Source of the DNA: Citrobacter sp.
GTDB taxonomy: Bacteria > Pseudomonadota > Gammaproteobacteria > Enterobacterales > Enterobacteriaceae
Assembly: GCA_019415335.1 (NCBI GenBank)
Contig: DXKH01000099.1
Span: forward strand, 1 to 46,203
DNA: 46,203 nt
Direction: 5' to 3'
Made by a program: the position numbers and the translations under genes. The notes below the pieces were generated by a model. That model saw only the letters and a list, made by a program, of their open reading frames with translations, did no database searches and was not told where the DNA came from. Shown here piece after piece: positions 33,944-45,340 of the stretch. Each line of letters opens with the position of its first letter. Within the stretch, counting starts at the first letter, position 1.

Positions 33944-35197
33944 GTGAGTCGTACTACTACAGTCAATGACGCGACGGCGAGCGATATTGACGACCAACGC
34001 ATTTCTCAGCCGGTTCAGTTTATTCAACGCGGTACTTCTGCCTTTATGCGCGTCACGCTGGCGCTCTTTTCTGCCGGGCTGGCGACGTTCGCCCTGCTGT
34101 ATTGTGTCCAGCCTATTCTGCCGGTGTTGTCCCATGAGTTTGGCGTATCTCCCGCCAGCAGCAGTATTTCACTGTCGATCTCCACTGGAATGTTAGCCGT
34201 TGGGCTGCTGTTTACCGGCCCGCTGTCGGATGCCATCGGGCGCAAGCCGGTGATGGTGACCGCGCTGCTGCTCGCCTCCTGCTGTACGTTGCTCTCAACG
34301 ATGATGACCAGCTGGCACGGCATTCTGGTGATGCGTGCGCTGATTGGCCTTTCACTCAGCGGCGTGGCGGCGGTCGGGATGACCTATCTGAGTGAAGAGA
34401 TCCACCCCAGTTTTGTCGCATTCTCAATGGGGTTGTACATCAGCGGCAACTCGATTGGCGGGATGAGCGGACGTCTGATCAGCGGCGTGTTTACCGATTT
34501 CTTTAGCTGGCGCATTGCGCTGGCTGCCATTGGCTGCTTCGCACTGGCATCGGCCCTGATGTTCTGGAAAATTCTGCCGGAATCACGCCACTTCCGTCCC
34601 ACGTCACTGCGCCCCAAAACGCTGTTTATTAACTTCCGACTCCACTGGCGCGATCAGGGACTGCCGTTGCTGTTTGCCGAAGGTTTTCTGCTGATGGGGT
34701 CGTTCGTCACCCTGTTTAACTACATCGGCTATCGTCTGATGCTTTCACCGTGGGAACTTAGCCAGGCCGTGGTCGGTTTGCTTTCCGTCGCGTATCTGAC
34801 CGGAACCTGGAGTTCGCCTAAGGCTGGTTCGATGACGGTACGTTACGGACGTGGTCCGGTGATGCTCTTTTCCACCGCCGTGATGCTGTTCGGTCTGTTA
34901 ATGACCTTATTCAGTTCGCTGTGGCTGATTTTCGCCGGCATGCTGCTCTTCTCCGCCGGATTTTTTGGCGCGCACTCGGTGGCCAGTAGCTGGATTGGCC
35001 CGCGCGCACGTCGCGCCAAAGGCCAAGCTTCTTCGTTGTATCTGTTCAGCTACTATCTGGGATCCAGTATCGCCGGTACGCTCGGCGGTGTGTTCTGGCA
35101 TAACTATGGCTGGAGCGGCGTCGGGGGATTTATCGCGATTATGCTGGTACTGGCTATTTTGGTCGGCACACAACTGCATCATCGTCTTCACGTCTAG
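33944..35197 (+). CDS. ynfM: MFS transporter YnfM
   Basis: A 417-aa major facilitator with 12 predicted helices; the GPLSDAIGRKPVM loop 2-3 motif is at about 83-95. E. coli YnfM has been linked to efflux of small molecules, but the substrate is not settled. The start is a GTG (SRTTTV follows) with AAGGA 7 bases upstream; this gives the same length as E. coli YnfM. An ATG at 33899 would add 15 residues of no family support. Confidence 0.9.
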   Translation: MSRTTTVNDATASDIDDQRISQPVQFIQRGTSAFMRVTLALFSAGLATFALLYCVQPILPVLSHEFGVSPASSSISLSISTGMLAVGLLFTGPLSDAIGRKPVMVTALLLASCCTLLSTMMTSWHGILVMRALIGLSLSGVAAVGMTYLSEEIHPSFVAFSMGLYISGNSIGGMSGRLISGVFTDFFSWRIALAAIGCFALASALMFWKILPESRHFRPTSLRPKTLFINFRLHWRDQGLPLLFAEGFLLMGSFVTLFNYIGYRLMLSPWELSQAVVGLLSVAYLTGTWSSPKAGSMTVRYGRGPVMLFSTAVMLFGLLMTLFSSLWLIFAGMLLFSAGFFGAHSVASSWIGPRARRAKGQASSLYLFSYYLGSSIAGTLGGVFWHNYGWSGVGGFIAIMLVLAILVGTQLHHRLHV

Positions 35198-35207
35198 TCT
35201 GAAAGAA

Positions 35208-35232
35208 AAGCCCGGGGCTCACCGGGCTTCTC
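35208..35232 (+). terminator. Terminator of ynfM
   Basis: AAGCCCGG-GGCTCA-CCGGGCTT followed by CTC. Strong 8-bp stem, short T-run. It is also the downstream edge of the 30-aa ORF on the other strand. Confidence 0.7.
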
Positions 35233-35251
35233 GCCTCTCGACCAACAGTGG

Positions 35252-35344
35252 TTACCAAATTCCTAAGATTGATGAAAACCCCATCAATTCTCTGACGGCA
35301 TCCAGTGCCAGAAGAGCAAAGACAACCCAGTGGAGTGGATTCAT
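35252..35344 (-). CDS. Putative small membrane protein (30 aa)
   Basis: Not recognised by name. The ORF starts MNPLHWVVFALLALDAVREL and ends SSILGIW, an amphipathic or membrane-spanning helix with a single charged patch (D15, R18, E19). It lies alone on the minus strand between ynfM and the carboxypeptidase gene. No clear ribosome site precedes the ATG, but the leader holds a hairpin (35372-35390) and a TATAGT -10-like box near 35400. Hydrophobic periodicity, a clean start and stop, and the terminator beyond its stop support a real gene. It could be a chance ORF. Confidence 0.5.
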   Translation of the reverse strand: MNPLHWVVFALLALDAVRELMGFSSILGIW

Positions 35345-35371
35345 TTTGCTGTGTGTGTTTATTGTTATTGG

Positions 35372-35390
35372 ACGGGTACGATGTTCCCGT
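35372..35390 (-). promoter_or_regulatory. Leader hairpin of the 30-aa ORF
   Basis: ACGGG-TACGATGTT-CCCGT, a 5-bp stem in the presumed 5' leader, 27 bases before the ATG. Role unknown. Confidence 0.35.
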
Positions 35391-35474
35391 TGGCTACTAT
35401 AAAAAAGGCTATCGATAAACATAACTACCCATTATGGTGGGAACTCAACCTGCCTGTTTCGTCAATGAGGTTAC

Positions 35475-36959
35475 ATGGACAATAAAAACTATCAACAACT
35501 TACCCGCACCTTCCTGCGACTCTCCCGCTTCTCTCACCTTTCTGCTATCGCAAGTTGGGATATGTTCGCCATGATGCCGCCCGGCGGCAGCGCGGCGCGC
35601 GGTGAAGCGCTGGCGGAACTGAGCGTGCTGGAACATCAAATCCTGACCGAACCGAAAGTGGCGCAATGGCTTGCCGCTGCCGCCGATGAAGATCTCAATG
35701 ATGTGGAACAGGCCAATCTGCGGGAAATGACGCGACTGCATAACCAGGCCGCGTTGTTACCGGAGTCGCTGGTGGAGGCCAAATCTCTCGCCGGAAGTCG
35801 CTGCGAACACGCCTGGCGCAGCCAGCGCCCCGCCAACGACTGGCAGGGATTTTCGGCGAATCTGAAGGAAGTGGTAAAACTGAGCCGCGAAGAGGCCAGA
35901 CTGCGTGCAGAGGTCAAAGGCGGTTCGCCGTATGATGCGCTGCTGGATATTTATGAGCCGGAAATGACCAGCGCACAGTTGGATGGCCTGTTTGCCGATC
36001 TCAAATCGTGGCTGCCGGATCTGCTCAACCGCGTGGTGGCCAGGCAATCACAGCAGTCTCTGGTTGCCCCCGTCGGCCCCTTCCCGACTGCCGTTCAGCG
36101 CGAGCTGGGGCTGGAGACGATGTCGGTACTCGGTTTCGATTTTAACGCCGGTCGCCTCGACATCAGCGCGCATCCGTTCTGCGGCGGCGTGCCGGAAGAT
36201 GTGCGTATCACGACGCGCTATGACGAGAACGAGTTACTCAGCGCTCTGTTTGGCGTGATCCACGAAACCGGCCACGCGTGCTACGAGCAAAACCTGCCGC
36301 GTAACTGGCTGGGTCAGCCGGTCGCCCTTGCCCGCTCCACCGCGATCCACGAATCCCAGAGTCTGTTTTTTGAAATGCAGGTAGGTCGCAGCAATGCGTT
36401 TTTACAGCGTCTGCTGCCCGCCGTTAAACATCATTTTGGCGATCAGGCTGCGTTTGAAGAGCAAAACTTCATCGCCTGGAACCAGCGGGTGAAACCGGGT
36501 TTCATCCGCGTGGATGCGGATGAAGTCAGCTACCCGGCGCACGTCATCCTGCGTTATGAAATTGAGCGCGCATTGATCAATGGCGATATTGAAGTAGACG
36601 ACATTCCGGCGCTATGGGACGAAAAAATGCAGGCCTGGCTGGGATTGTCGACAAAAGGGAATTATCGCGACGGCTGTATGCAGGATATTCACTGGACTGA
36701 TGGCGGATTTGGTTACTTCCCGTCTTACACGCTGGGCGCGATGTACGCCGCACAGTTGTTCAGCGCCGCGAATCGCGCATTGCCGGGACTTAGTCAGCAA
36801 ATTGCGGGCGGCGATTTCAGCATGTTGTTTGACTGGCTGCGGCAGAATATCTGGCAGCACGGCAGCCGCTTTACCACAGAGCAGTTAATCACTCAGGCTA
36901 CCGGAGAAGCGTTGAGCAGTCGCCATTTCCGTGCCCATCTTGAATCTCGCTATCTGTAA
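35475..36959 (+). CDS. M32 metallocarboxypeptidase (carboxypeptidase Taq)
   Basis: A 494-aa zinc carboxypeptidase of family M32, releasing single residues from peptide C termini in the cytoplasm. The zinc motif is H263-ETGH267, and the third ligand glutamate is in HESQSLFFE (about 295). The start MDNKNYQQL has GAGG 8 bases upstream. E. coli K-12 lacks this gene at the locus; Salmonella and other relatives have it, so loss in E. coli or gain elsewhere are both possible. The gene stands alone between terminators. Confidence 0.93.
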   Translation: MDNKNYQQLTRTFLRLSRFSHLSAIASWDMFAMMPPGGSAARGEALAELSVLEHQILTEPKVAQWLAAAADEDLNDVEQANLREMTRLHNQAALLPESLVEAKSLAGSRCEHAWRSQRPANDWQGFSANLKEVVKLSREEARLRAEVKGGSPYDALLDIYEPEMTSAQLDGLFADLKSWLPDLLNRVVARQSQQSLVAPVGPFPTAVQRELGLETMSVLGFDFNAGRLDISAHPFCGGVPEDVRITTRYDENELLSALFGVIHETGHACYEQNLPRNWLGQPVALARSTAIHESQSLFFEMQVGRSNAFLQRLLPAVKHHFGDQAAFEEQNFIAWNQRVKPGFIRVDADEVSYPAHVILRYEIERALINGDIEVDDIPALWDEKMQAWLGLSTKGNYRDGCMQDIHWTDGGFGYFPSYTLGAMYAAQLFSAANRALPGLSQQIAGGDFSMLFDWLRQNIWQHGSRFTTEQLITQATGEALSSRHFRAHLESRYL

Positions 36960-36964
36960 ACCAC

Positions 36965-36990
36965 AATGCCGGGCCGTTGCGCCCGGCATT
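36965..36990 (+). terminator. Stem-loop after the carboxypeptidase gene
   Basis: AATGCCGGGC pairs with GCCCGGCATT across CGTTGC. A strong stem with no long T-run. Confidence 0.65.
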
Positions 36991-36991
36991 G

Positions 36992-37053
36992 TACATATCG
37001 TTACACGCCGAAACCAATGACTCACGGAAGCACTCATCATCCAGCGATATAGT
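36992..37053 (+). promoter_or_regulatory. asr promoter with RstA box
   Basis: TACATATCGTTACA (36992-37005) matches the RstA box TACATNTNGTTACA at every fixed base. A -10 TATAGT lies at 37048-37053 without a good -35. In E. coli, acid induces asr through RstBA and PhoBR. Confidence 0.75.
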
Positions 37054-37108
37054 TATTTCAACGGCCCCGCAGTGGGGTTGAATGAAAAACCAAATCGAGG
37101 GTATGAGA

Positions 37109-37435
37109 ATGAAAAAAGTATTAGCTCTGGTTGTTGCCGCTGCTATGGGTCTGTCTTCTGCTGCATTTGCTGCTGACACCACGACAACCGCACCGGCTGC
37201 CGCACCGGCTGCGAAAGCGGCACCGGCAAAAACCATGCACCACAAAAAACATCACAAAGCGACCACTCAGAAAGCGCCAGAACAAAAAGCGCAGGCCGCT
37301 AAAAAACAGCCGAAAAAAGCCAAAGCCACGACTGAGCAGAAAGCGCCTGAACAGAAAGCTCAAGCCGCTAAAAAGCACACCAAAAAACACAGCCAAAAAC
37401 CGGCCGCTAAGCCTGCCGCTCAACCGGCTGCTTAA
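37109..37435 (+). CDS. asr: Acid shock protein Asr
   Basis: A 108-aa periplasmic protein made at low pH. Signal peptide: [21 protein letters not shown] (21 residues). The mature part is intrinsically disordered, Lys/Ala/Pro-rich, with an imperfect repeat [15 protein letters not shown] / [16 protein letters not shown] that differs in number among species. ATG at 37109 is preceded by GAGGGTATGAGA. Two earlier in-frame ATGs (37082, 37103) would spoil the signal peptide. The E. coli protein is cleaved in the periplasm and buffers protein aggregation. Confidence 0.95.
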   Translation: MKKVLALVVAAAMGLSSAAFAADTTTTAPAAAPAAKAAPAKTMHHKKHHKATTQKAPEQKAQAAKKQPKKAKATTEQKAPEQKAQAAKKHTKKHSQKPAAKPAAQPAA

Positions 37436-37481
37436 GTCCTGAATCTGTAGACTGGTGCGCCCCCTCGCGCCATTATTCCAC

Positions 37482-37518
37482 GGCGCTAAACGCTTCCCCG
37501 GTTTAGCGCCGTCTTTTT
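37482..37518 (+). terminator. Terminator of asr
   Basis: GGCGCTAAAC pairs perfectly with GTTTAGCGCC across a 9-base loop; GTCTTTTT follows. Confidence 0.9.
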
Positions 37519-37529
37519 CGGAGGGTAAC

Positions 37530-37613
37530 ATGGTGCGCCGTTATCGCTTTGAGTTCATCCTTATCACGCTTATTTTATGTGCACTTATTGCTGCCCGCTT
37601 TTATATTTCCTGA
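37530..37613 (+). CDS. ydgU: Small membrane protein YdgU
   Basis: A 27-aa protein, MVRRYRFEFI followed by a hydrophobic helix and ending ARFYIS. It matches E. coli YdgU almost in full. One transmembrane helix (about 8-25) with a basic N terminus. GGAGGGTAAC gives a strong ribosome site directly after the asr terminator, so it may be expressed by read-through, giving acid co-regulation. Function unknown. Confidence 0.9.
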   Translation: MVRRYRFEFILITLILCALIAARFYIS

Positions 37614-37714
37614 TCGTAGCACCCTGATTTTGCTCTCACTTTCCCGCCGTTACGTCTATAGTAATTACTGAGGGTTCTCTTTTAATAATCATAATTACCC
37701 ACACAGAGTGTGAT

Positions 37715-38536
37715 ATGCGTAAAACCGTTGCAGTATTACTGGGTTCGTTGTGCTTTTCATCGGGTATTGCGCATGCGGATAAGCCTGACGCGGATACCGG
37801 GACCAGTGAAGTCAAAACATTATTTTTTGGTCAGGACGATCGCGCCCCGGTGAGCGATCCTACGCAATCGCCGTGGGATGCCATCGGACAACTGGAAACC
37901 GCCAGCGGAAACCTGTGCACCGCGACGCTAATCTCCCCACATCTGGCGCTCACTGCCGGACATTGCTTATTAACGCCGCCAAAAGGGAAACCGGATAAAG
38001 CCGTCGTCCTGCGTTTTGTTTCGAAAAAAGGTCTCTGGCGCTATGAAATTCACGGTATTGAAGGACGGGTGGATCCCGGTCTGGGGAAACGACTGAAACC
38101 CGATGGCGACGGCTGGATTGTGCCTCCGGCAGCCGCACCGTGGGACTTTGGCCTGATCGTTCTGCGCTATCCCCCTTCCGGCATCACGCCGTTACCGCTG
38201 TTTGAAGGCGATAAAGCCGCGCTGACCGCCGCACTCAAAGAGGCCGGACGCAAAGTCACGCAGTCGGGGTATCCGGAAGATCATCTGGATACGCTCTATT
38301 CTCATCAGGATTGTATCGTCACCGGCTGGGCGCAAAATTCGGTGTTATCGCACCAGTGTGACACGCTGCCGGGCGACAGCGGTTCACCACTGATGCAGAA
38401 AACCGAAGCGGGCTGGCAGTTAATCGGCGTACAGAGTTCTGCCCCGGCGGCGAAAGATCGCTGGCGCGCGGATAACCGGGCGATTTCAGTCACGGGATTT
38501 CGGGAAAAACTGGATGCGTTAGCCGGGGAGCAATAA
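37715..38536 (+). CDS. ydgD: Trypsin-like serine protease YdgD
   Basis: A 273-aa secreted protein; the signal peptide ends near AHA (residue 21), so it is probably periplasmic. The chymotrypsin-fold catalytic triad is H83 (LTAGHC), D144 (PWDFGLIVL) and S222 (GDSGSP). Cysteines in LCTATL and GHC are in place for the usual disulfide. Matches E. coli YdgD. It has its own promoter region after ydgU. The substrate is unknown. Confidence 0.92.
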   Translation: MRKTVAVLLGSLCFSSGIAHADKPDADTGTSEVKTLFFGQDDRAPVSDPTQSPWDAIGQLETASGNLCTATLISPHLALTAGHCLLTPPKGKPDKAVVLRFVSKKGLWRYEIHGIEGRVDPGLGKRLKPDGDGWIVPPAAAPWDFGLIVLRYPPSGITPLPLFEGDKAALTAALKEAGRKVTQSGYPEDHLDTLYSHQDCIVTGWAQNSVLSHQCDTLPGDSGSPLMQKTEAGWQLIGVQSSAPAAKDRWRADNRAISVTGFREKLDALAGEQ

Positions 38537-38574
38537 GGTGCATTGTGCTGCCCGCGAGCACGGGCAGCGAAGTA

Positions 38575-38904
38575 TCAAGCCAGTTTAATCATCACCATAC
38601 CGGCCAACAGCAGGACGACGCCGATCCAGCCCTTGTGATTCAGACGCTGACCGAACAGTATCCATCCGGCGGCCAGCGTCGCGGCGATACCAAACCCACC
38701 CCACAACGCATAGGCAACGGACAAGTCAATGCCCTTTACCGCCTGTGAAAGCGCACTGAACGCGGCGAGTACCGCGGCCAGCGAGAGAATGCCGTAAAAT
38801 TTACGCCGAAAGCCGTCAGAGAATTTTAAAAAGACGTTGGCGATAATTTCCAGCACGATCGCCATCCCTAACCAGGCAGCGTGAACCCACTCAAACTGTT
38901 GCAT
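38575..38904 (-). CDS. mdtI: Spermidine exporter subunit MdtI
   Basis: A 109-aa small multidrug resistance (SMR) protein with four helices. With MdtJ it forms a heterodimer that exports spermidine and some drugs. The conserved glutamate is E19 in [18 protein letters not shown]. Its ATG lies within mdtJ (14-bp overlap), so translation is coupled. Close match to E. coli MdtI. Confidence 0.96.
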   Translation of the reverse strand: MQQFEWVHAAWLGMAIVLEIIANVFLKFSDGFRRKFYGILSLAAVLAAFSALSQAVKGIDLSVAYALWGGFGIAATLAAGWILFGQRLNHKGWIGVVLLLAGMVMIKLA

Positions 38905-39253
38905 GAGTCACCTCTTTCGCTGACTGACGCGGCTTGCGGGTACCGGACTTGATCAACACAATCCCCACTACCAGCGTCGCCAGACCGGCAATTTTCATGA
39001 CCGACAGCGACTCATCAAATAACAGCACGCTAAACAGCGTAATAAATAAAATACCGATCCCTTCCCACAATGCGTAGGCCACACCGAGGGCGATTTTTTT
39101 AACGGCAAAAGAGAGGAAAATATACGAGGCTGCGATCATCACCAGCATTAAAATAAACCCGCTGTTGCCATCGCTCACGCTTGCCCATTTCATCGACAAT
39201 GTGCCGGTAATTTCAGCGGCAATCGCCAGACCTAATAAAATCCAGTAAAACAT
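38891..39253 (-). CDS. mdtJ: Spermidine exporter subunit MdtJ
   Basis: A 120-aa SMR-family partner of MdtI, four membrane helices, with the essential glutamate in [17 protein letters not shown] (E14). A C-terminal tail [15 protein letters not shown] is basic. AGGAGAAGCACC precedes the ATG. It is the first structural gene after the mdtU leader ORF. Confidence 0.96.
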   Translation of the reverse strand: MFYWILLGLAIAAEITGTLSMKWASVSDGNSGFILMLVMIAASYIFLSFAVKKIALGVAYALWEGIGILFITLFSVLLFDESLSVMKIAGLATLVVGIVLIKSGTRKPRQSAKEVTHATV

Positions 39254-39363
39254 GGTGCTTCTCCTGCTTGAGAATATAATCCTTTGGGCTTGCCAGATGC
39301 AGCAAACCAGAAAATAAAATCAGTTAGCCAGACGCATGGCGTCAGCTCGAACAGAAGAAGGGA

Positions 39364-39465
39364 CTAAAGCGCGTTGCGCCAGTGTTGCTCACCTGCAAGC
39401 AAGAAAGAGGAGGAAGTGCGAAGAAGAATTTGTGTAGAAAAAAACGTCCTGAACATATTGTCCAT
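39364..39465 (-). CDS. mdtU: Leader peptide MdtU of the mdtJI operon
   Basis: A 33-aa upstream ORF, MDNMFRTFFSTQILLRTSSS...WRNAL, ending 110 bases before mdtJ. It matches, from memory, the mdtU leader described in E. coli, whose translation is needed for spermidine-dependent expression of mdtJI (premature Rho-dependent termination is avoided when the ribosome stalls or pauses there). No strong ribosome site is seen. The second Met (39456) is an alternative start. A hairpin precedes the ATG. Confidence 0.8.
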   Translation of the reverse strand: MDNMFRTFFSTQILLRTSSSFLLAGEQHWRNAL

Positions 39466-39472
39466 AATATTA

Positions 39473-39516
39473 CAATTATCCGCAGTGTTGCTTCTCGTCA
39501 TCGCGGATGATAATTG
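39473..39516 (-). promoter_or_regulatory. Hairpin in the mdtUJI leader
   Basis: CAATTATCCGC (39473-39483) pairs with GCGGATGATAATTG (39503-39516), with a 3-base bulge. On the minus-strand transcript it ends 7 bases before the mdtU ATG and could control access of ribosomes. The rest of the gap up to 39670 holds the divergent tqsA promoter region; -10-like TATTAT near 39635. Confidence 0.5.
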
Positions 39517-39670
39517 TCCTCGGTAGTTGAACACGCTTGATTTGTATCATAGGCCAGGAATTAACTCAAAACCTTTTCACTTCTTTACCCGAATCGTTTG
39601 ATTTTTGTAAGGGCGTTTCGACCAGAATCACATTATTATACGCGGCACGCAGAAAAATACAGGACGCCCC

Positions 39671-40705
39671 ATGGCAAAACCAATCATCACGCTGAACGGT
39701 CTTAAGATCGTCATTATGCTGGGAATGCTGGTGATCATTCTTACCGGTATCCGCTTTGCGGCGGATATTATTGTGCCATTTATTTTGGCGTTATTTATTG
39801 CCGTCGTCCTCAGTCCACTGGTACAGCGGATGGTGAAACTGCGCGTTCCGCGCGTGCTGGCGATCTCCCTGCTGGTGATCATCATCGTTATGGCGATGGT
39901 CCTGCTGCTGGCCTATCTGGGTACGTCCCTCAACGAACTGGCGCGCACCCTGCCCCAGTATCGTTCTTCACTGGTCATCCCGCTGAAAAATCTCGAGCCC
40001 TGGCTGGTCCGCTTAGGCATCGGCGTCTCGGTGGATGAGATGGTGAAGTATATCGATCCCAACGCGGCCATGACCCTGATCACCAATTTGCTGGCGCAGT
40101 TAACCAATGCCATGTCATCAATATTTTTGCTGCTGCTGACAGTGGTCTTTATGCTGCTGGAAGTGCCGCAACTCCCCACGAAATTCCAGCAGATCATGGT
40201 CCGTCCGGTCGAGGGGATGGCCGCCATTCAGCGCGCCATCGATAGCGTATCGCATTATCTGGTGCTGAAAACGGCAATCAGTCTGGTCACGGGGCTGGTG
40301 GTCTGGGGCATGCTGGCGGCGCTGGACGTTCGTTTCGCCTTTATCTGGGGACTGTTGGCCTTTGCGCTCAACTACATCCCCAACATCGGATCGGTGCTGG
40401 CGGCGATCCCGCCCATCATTCAGGTGTTGGCGTTTGGCGGCCTGTACGATGCGCTGGTGGTGCTGGCGGGTTATCTAATCATCAACCTGGTATTTGGTAA
40501 TATCCTTGAACCACGCATCATGGGACGCGGCCTGGGGCTTTCTACGCTGGTGGTGTTTCTGTCGTTGATCTTCTGGGGATGGCTGCTGGGGCCGGTGGGG
40601 ATGCTGCTTTCGGTACCGTTGACCATTATCGTCAAGATTGCGCTTGAACAATCCGTTGGCGGGCAGAGTATCGCCATTCTGTTAGGCGACACAAACAAAG
40701 AGTGA
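39671..40705 (+). CDS. tqsA: Autoinducer-2 exporter TqsA (YdgG)
   Basis: A 344-aa inner-membrane protein of the AI-2E family, with about eight helices: four near the N terminus and a hydrophobic C-terminal set including [21 protein letters not shown]. In E. coli loss of TqsA raises intracellular AI-2 and alters biofilm formation. Sequence and length match. It is divergent from mdtUJI. No clear ribosome site beyond AGGACGCCCC. Confidence 0.95.
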   Translation: MAKPIITLNGLKIVIMLGMLVIILTGIRFAADIIVPFILALFIAVVLSPLVQRMVKLRVPRVLAISLLVIIIVMAMVLLLAYLGTSLNELARTLPQYRSSLVIPLKNLEPWLVRLGIGVSVDEMVKYIDPNAAMTLITNLLAQLTNAMSSIFLLLLTVVFMLLEVPQLPTKFQQIMVRPVEGMAAIQRAIDSVSHYLVLKTAISLVTGLVVWGMLAALDVRFAFIWGLLAFALNYIPNIGSVLAAIPPIIQVLAFGGLYDALVVLAGYLIINLVFGNILEPRIMGRGLGLSTLVVFLSLIFWGWLLGPVGMLLSVPLTIIVKIALEQSVGGQSIAILLGDTNKE

Positions 40706-40717
40706 CCGACGTAAAAA

Positions 40718-40739
40718 CGGCCTCCGCAGAGGCCGCTTT
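40718..40739. terminator. Bidirectional terminator between tqsA and pntB
   Basis: CGGCCTC-CGCA-GAGGCCG. On the minus strand it is followed by TTTTTAC, serving pntAB; on the plus strand CTTTG follows. Confidence 0.8.
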
Positions 40740-40753
40740 GATTGAATAACCGA

Positions 40754-42145
<1,392 letters not shown>

Positions 42146-42152
42146 TTACCCC

Positions 42153-44208
<2,056 letters not shown>

Positions 44209-45153
44209 ATGAAGCTTAAGAACACTCTCCTGGCGTCCGCACTTCTTTCTGCGACGGCTTTTTCCGTAAACGCAGCAACAGAATTGACGCCGGAGCAAGC
44301 GGCAGCACTGAAACCTTACGACCGTGTCACGGTCACAGGCCGTTTTAATGCGATTGGCGATGCGGTGAAGGCTGTTAACCGCCGCGCAGATAAAGAAGGT
44401 GCCGCCTCATTCTATGTTGTCGATACATCTGATTTTGGTAACAGCGGTAACTGGCGTGTTGTTGCAGACTTCTACAAAGCCGACGCCGAGAAAGCAGAAG
44501 CCAGCAAAAACCGCGTGATCAATGGCGTGGTTGAATTGCCGAAATCAGAAGCGGTGATGCTGGAACCGTTTGATACCGTCACGGTGCAGGGTTTCTACCG
44601 CAGCCAGCCGGAAGTGAATGACGCCATCACCAAAGCGGCAAATGAAAAAGGCGCCTACGCCTTCTACATCGTGCGTCAGATCGATGCGAACCAGGGTGGC
44701 AACCAGCGTATTACCGCTTTTATCTATAAAAAAGATGCGAAGAAACGCGTGGTGCAGAGCCCTGACGCGATTCCAGCGGATTCCGATGCCGGTCGCGCAG
44801 CGTTAGCTGCCGGTGGCGAAGCCGCGAAGAACGTCGAAATTCCGGGTGTCGCCACCACCGCGTCTCCAAGTTCTGAAGTCGGTCGCTTCTTCGAAACGCA
44901 ATCCACTAAAGGTGGACGTTACACTGTCACCCTTCCGGATGGTACCAAAGTCGAAGAACTGAACAAAGCCACGGCGGCCATGATGGTGCCGTTCGACAGC
45001 ATCAAGTTCACCGGCAACTACAGCAGCATGACTGAAGTTTCTTATCAGGTCGCCAAGCGTGCGGCGAAACAAGGGGCTAAGTATTACCACATTACCCGCC
45101 AGTGGCAGGAACGTGGTAACAACATGACCATCAGCGCCGATCTGTATAAGTAA
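44209..45153 (+). CDS. ydgH: Periplasmic protein YdgH with three DUF1471 domains
   Basis: A 314-aa protein with a signal peptide (cleavage after VNA, about residue 22). Three YdgH/BhsA/McbA-like domains follow at about 30-105, 108-187 and 240-314, each starting near a phrase such as LKPYDRVTVTGRF, LEPFDTVTVQGFY or MVPFDSIKFTGNY. The E. coli relatives are stress-linked envelope proteins; E. coli YdgH supports outer-membrane integrity together with YhdP and TamB. AAGGATTATTTTT precedes the ATG. The gene has its own terminator. Confidence 0.95.
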   Translation: MKLKNTLLASALLSATAFSVNAATELTPEQAAALKPYDRVTVTGRFNAIGDAVKAVNRRADKEGAASFYVVDTSDFGNSGNWRVVADFYKADAEKAEASKNRVINGVVELPKSEAVMLEPFDTVTVQGFYRSQPEVNDAITKAANEKGAYAFYIVRQIDANQGGNQRITAFIYKKDAKKRVVQSPDAIPADSDAGRAALAAGGEAAKNVEIPGVATTASPSSEVGRFFETQSTKGGRYTVTLPDGTKVEELNKATAAMMVPFDSIKFTGNYSSMTEVSYQVAKRAAKQGAKYYHITRQWQERGNNMTISADLYK

Positions 45154-45172
45154 GGCGCTCCTGTCATAAAAT

Positions 45173-45202
45173 AAGGCGGCTTTATGCCGCCTTTCGCTTT
45201 AT
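45173..45202 (+). terminator. Terminator of ydgH
   Basis: AAGGCGGC-TTTAT-GCCGCCTT, a perfect 8-bp stem followed by TCGCTTTAT. Confidence 0.85.
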
Positions 45203-45340
45203 CAGTCACAAATTTTCCTCTGATCATTGCATGCAGTCTCTTCTCTCCGTAAAATCCCGCGCCTTAGTGGCTTTCACCATTTTTATGCGCTTTGCCACAA
45301 TAATTATTCTCCATCGATCGTTTGTACCACGGGATAACCA

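Noticed and set aside
37082..37108. Longer start for asr
   Set aside because: It adds nine residues before the signal peptide; GAGGG lies downstream of that ATG and serves the 37109 start.
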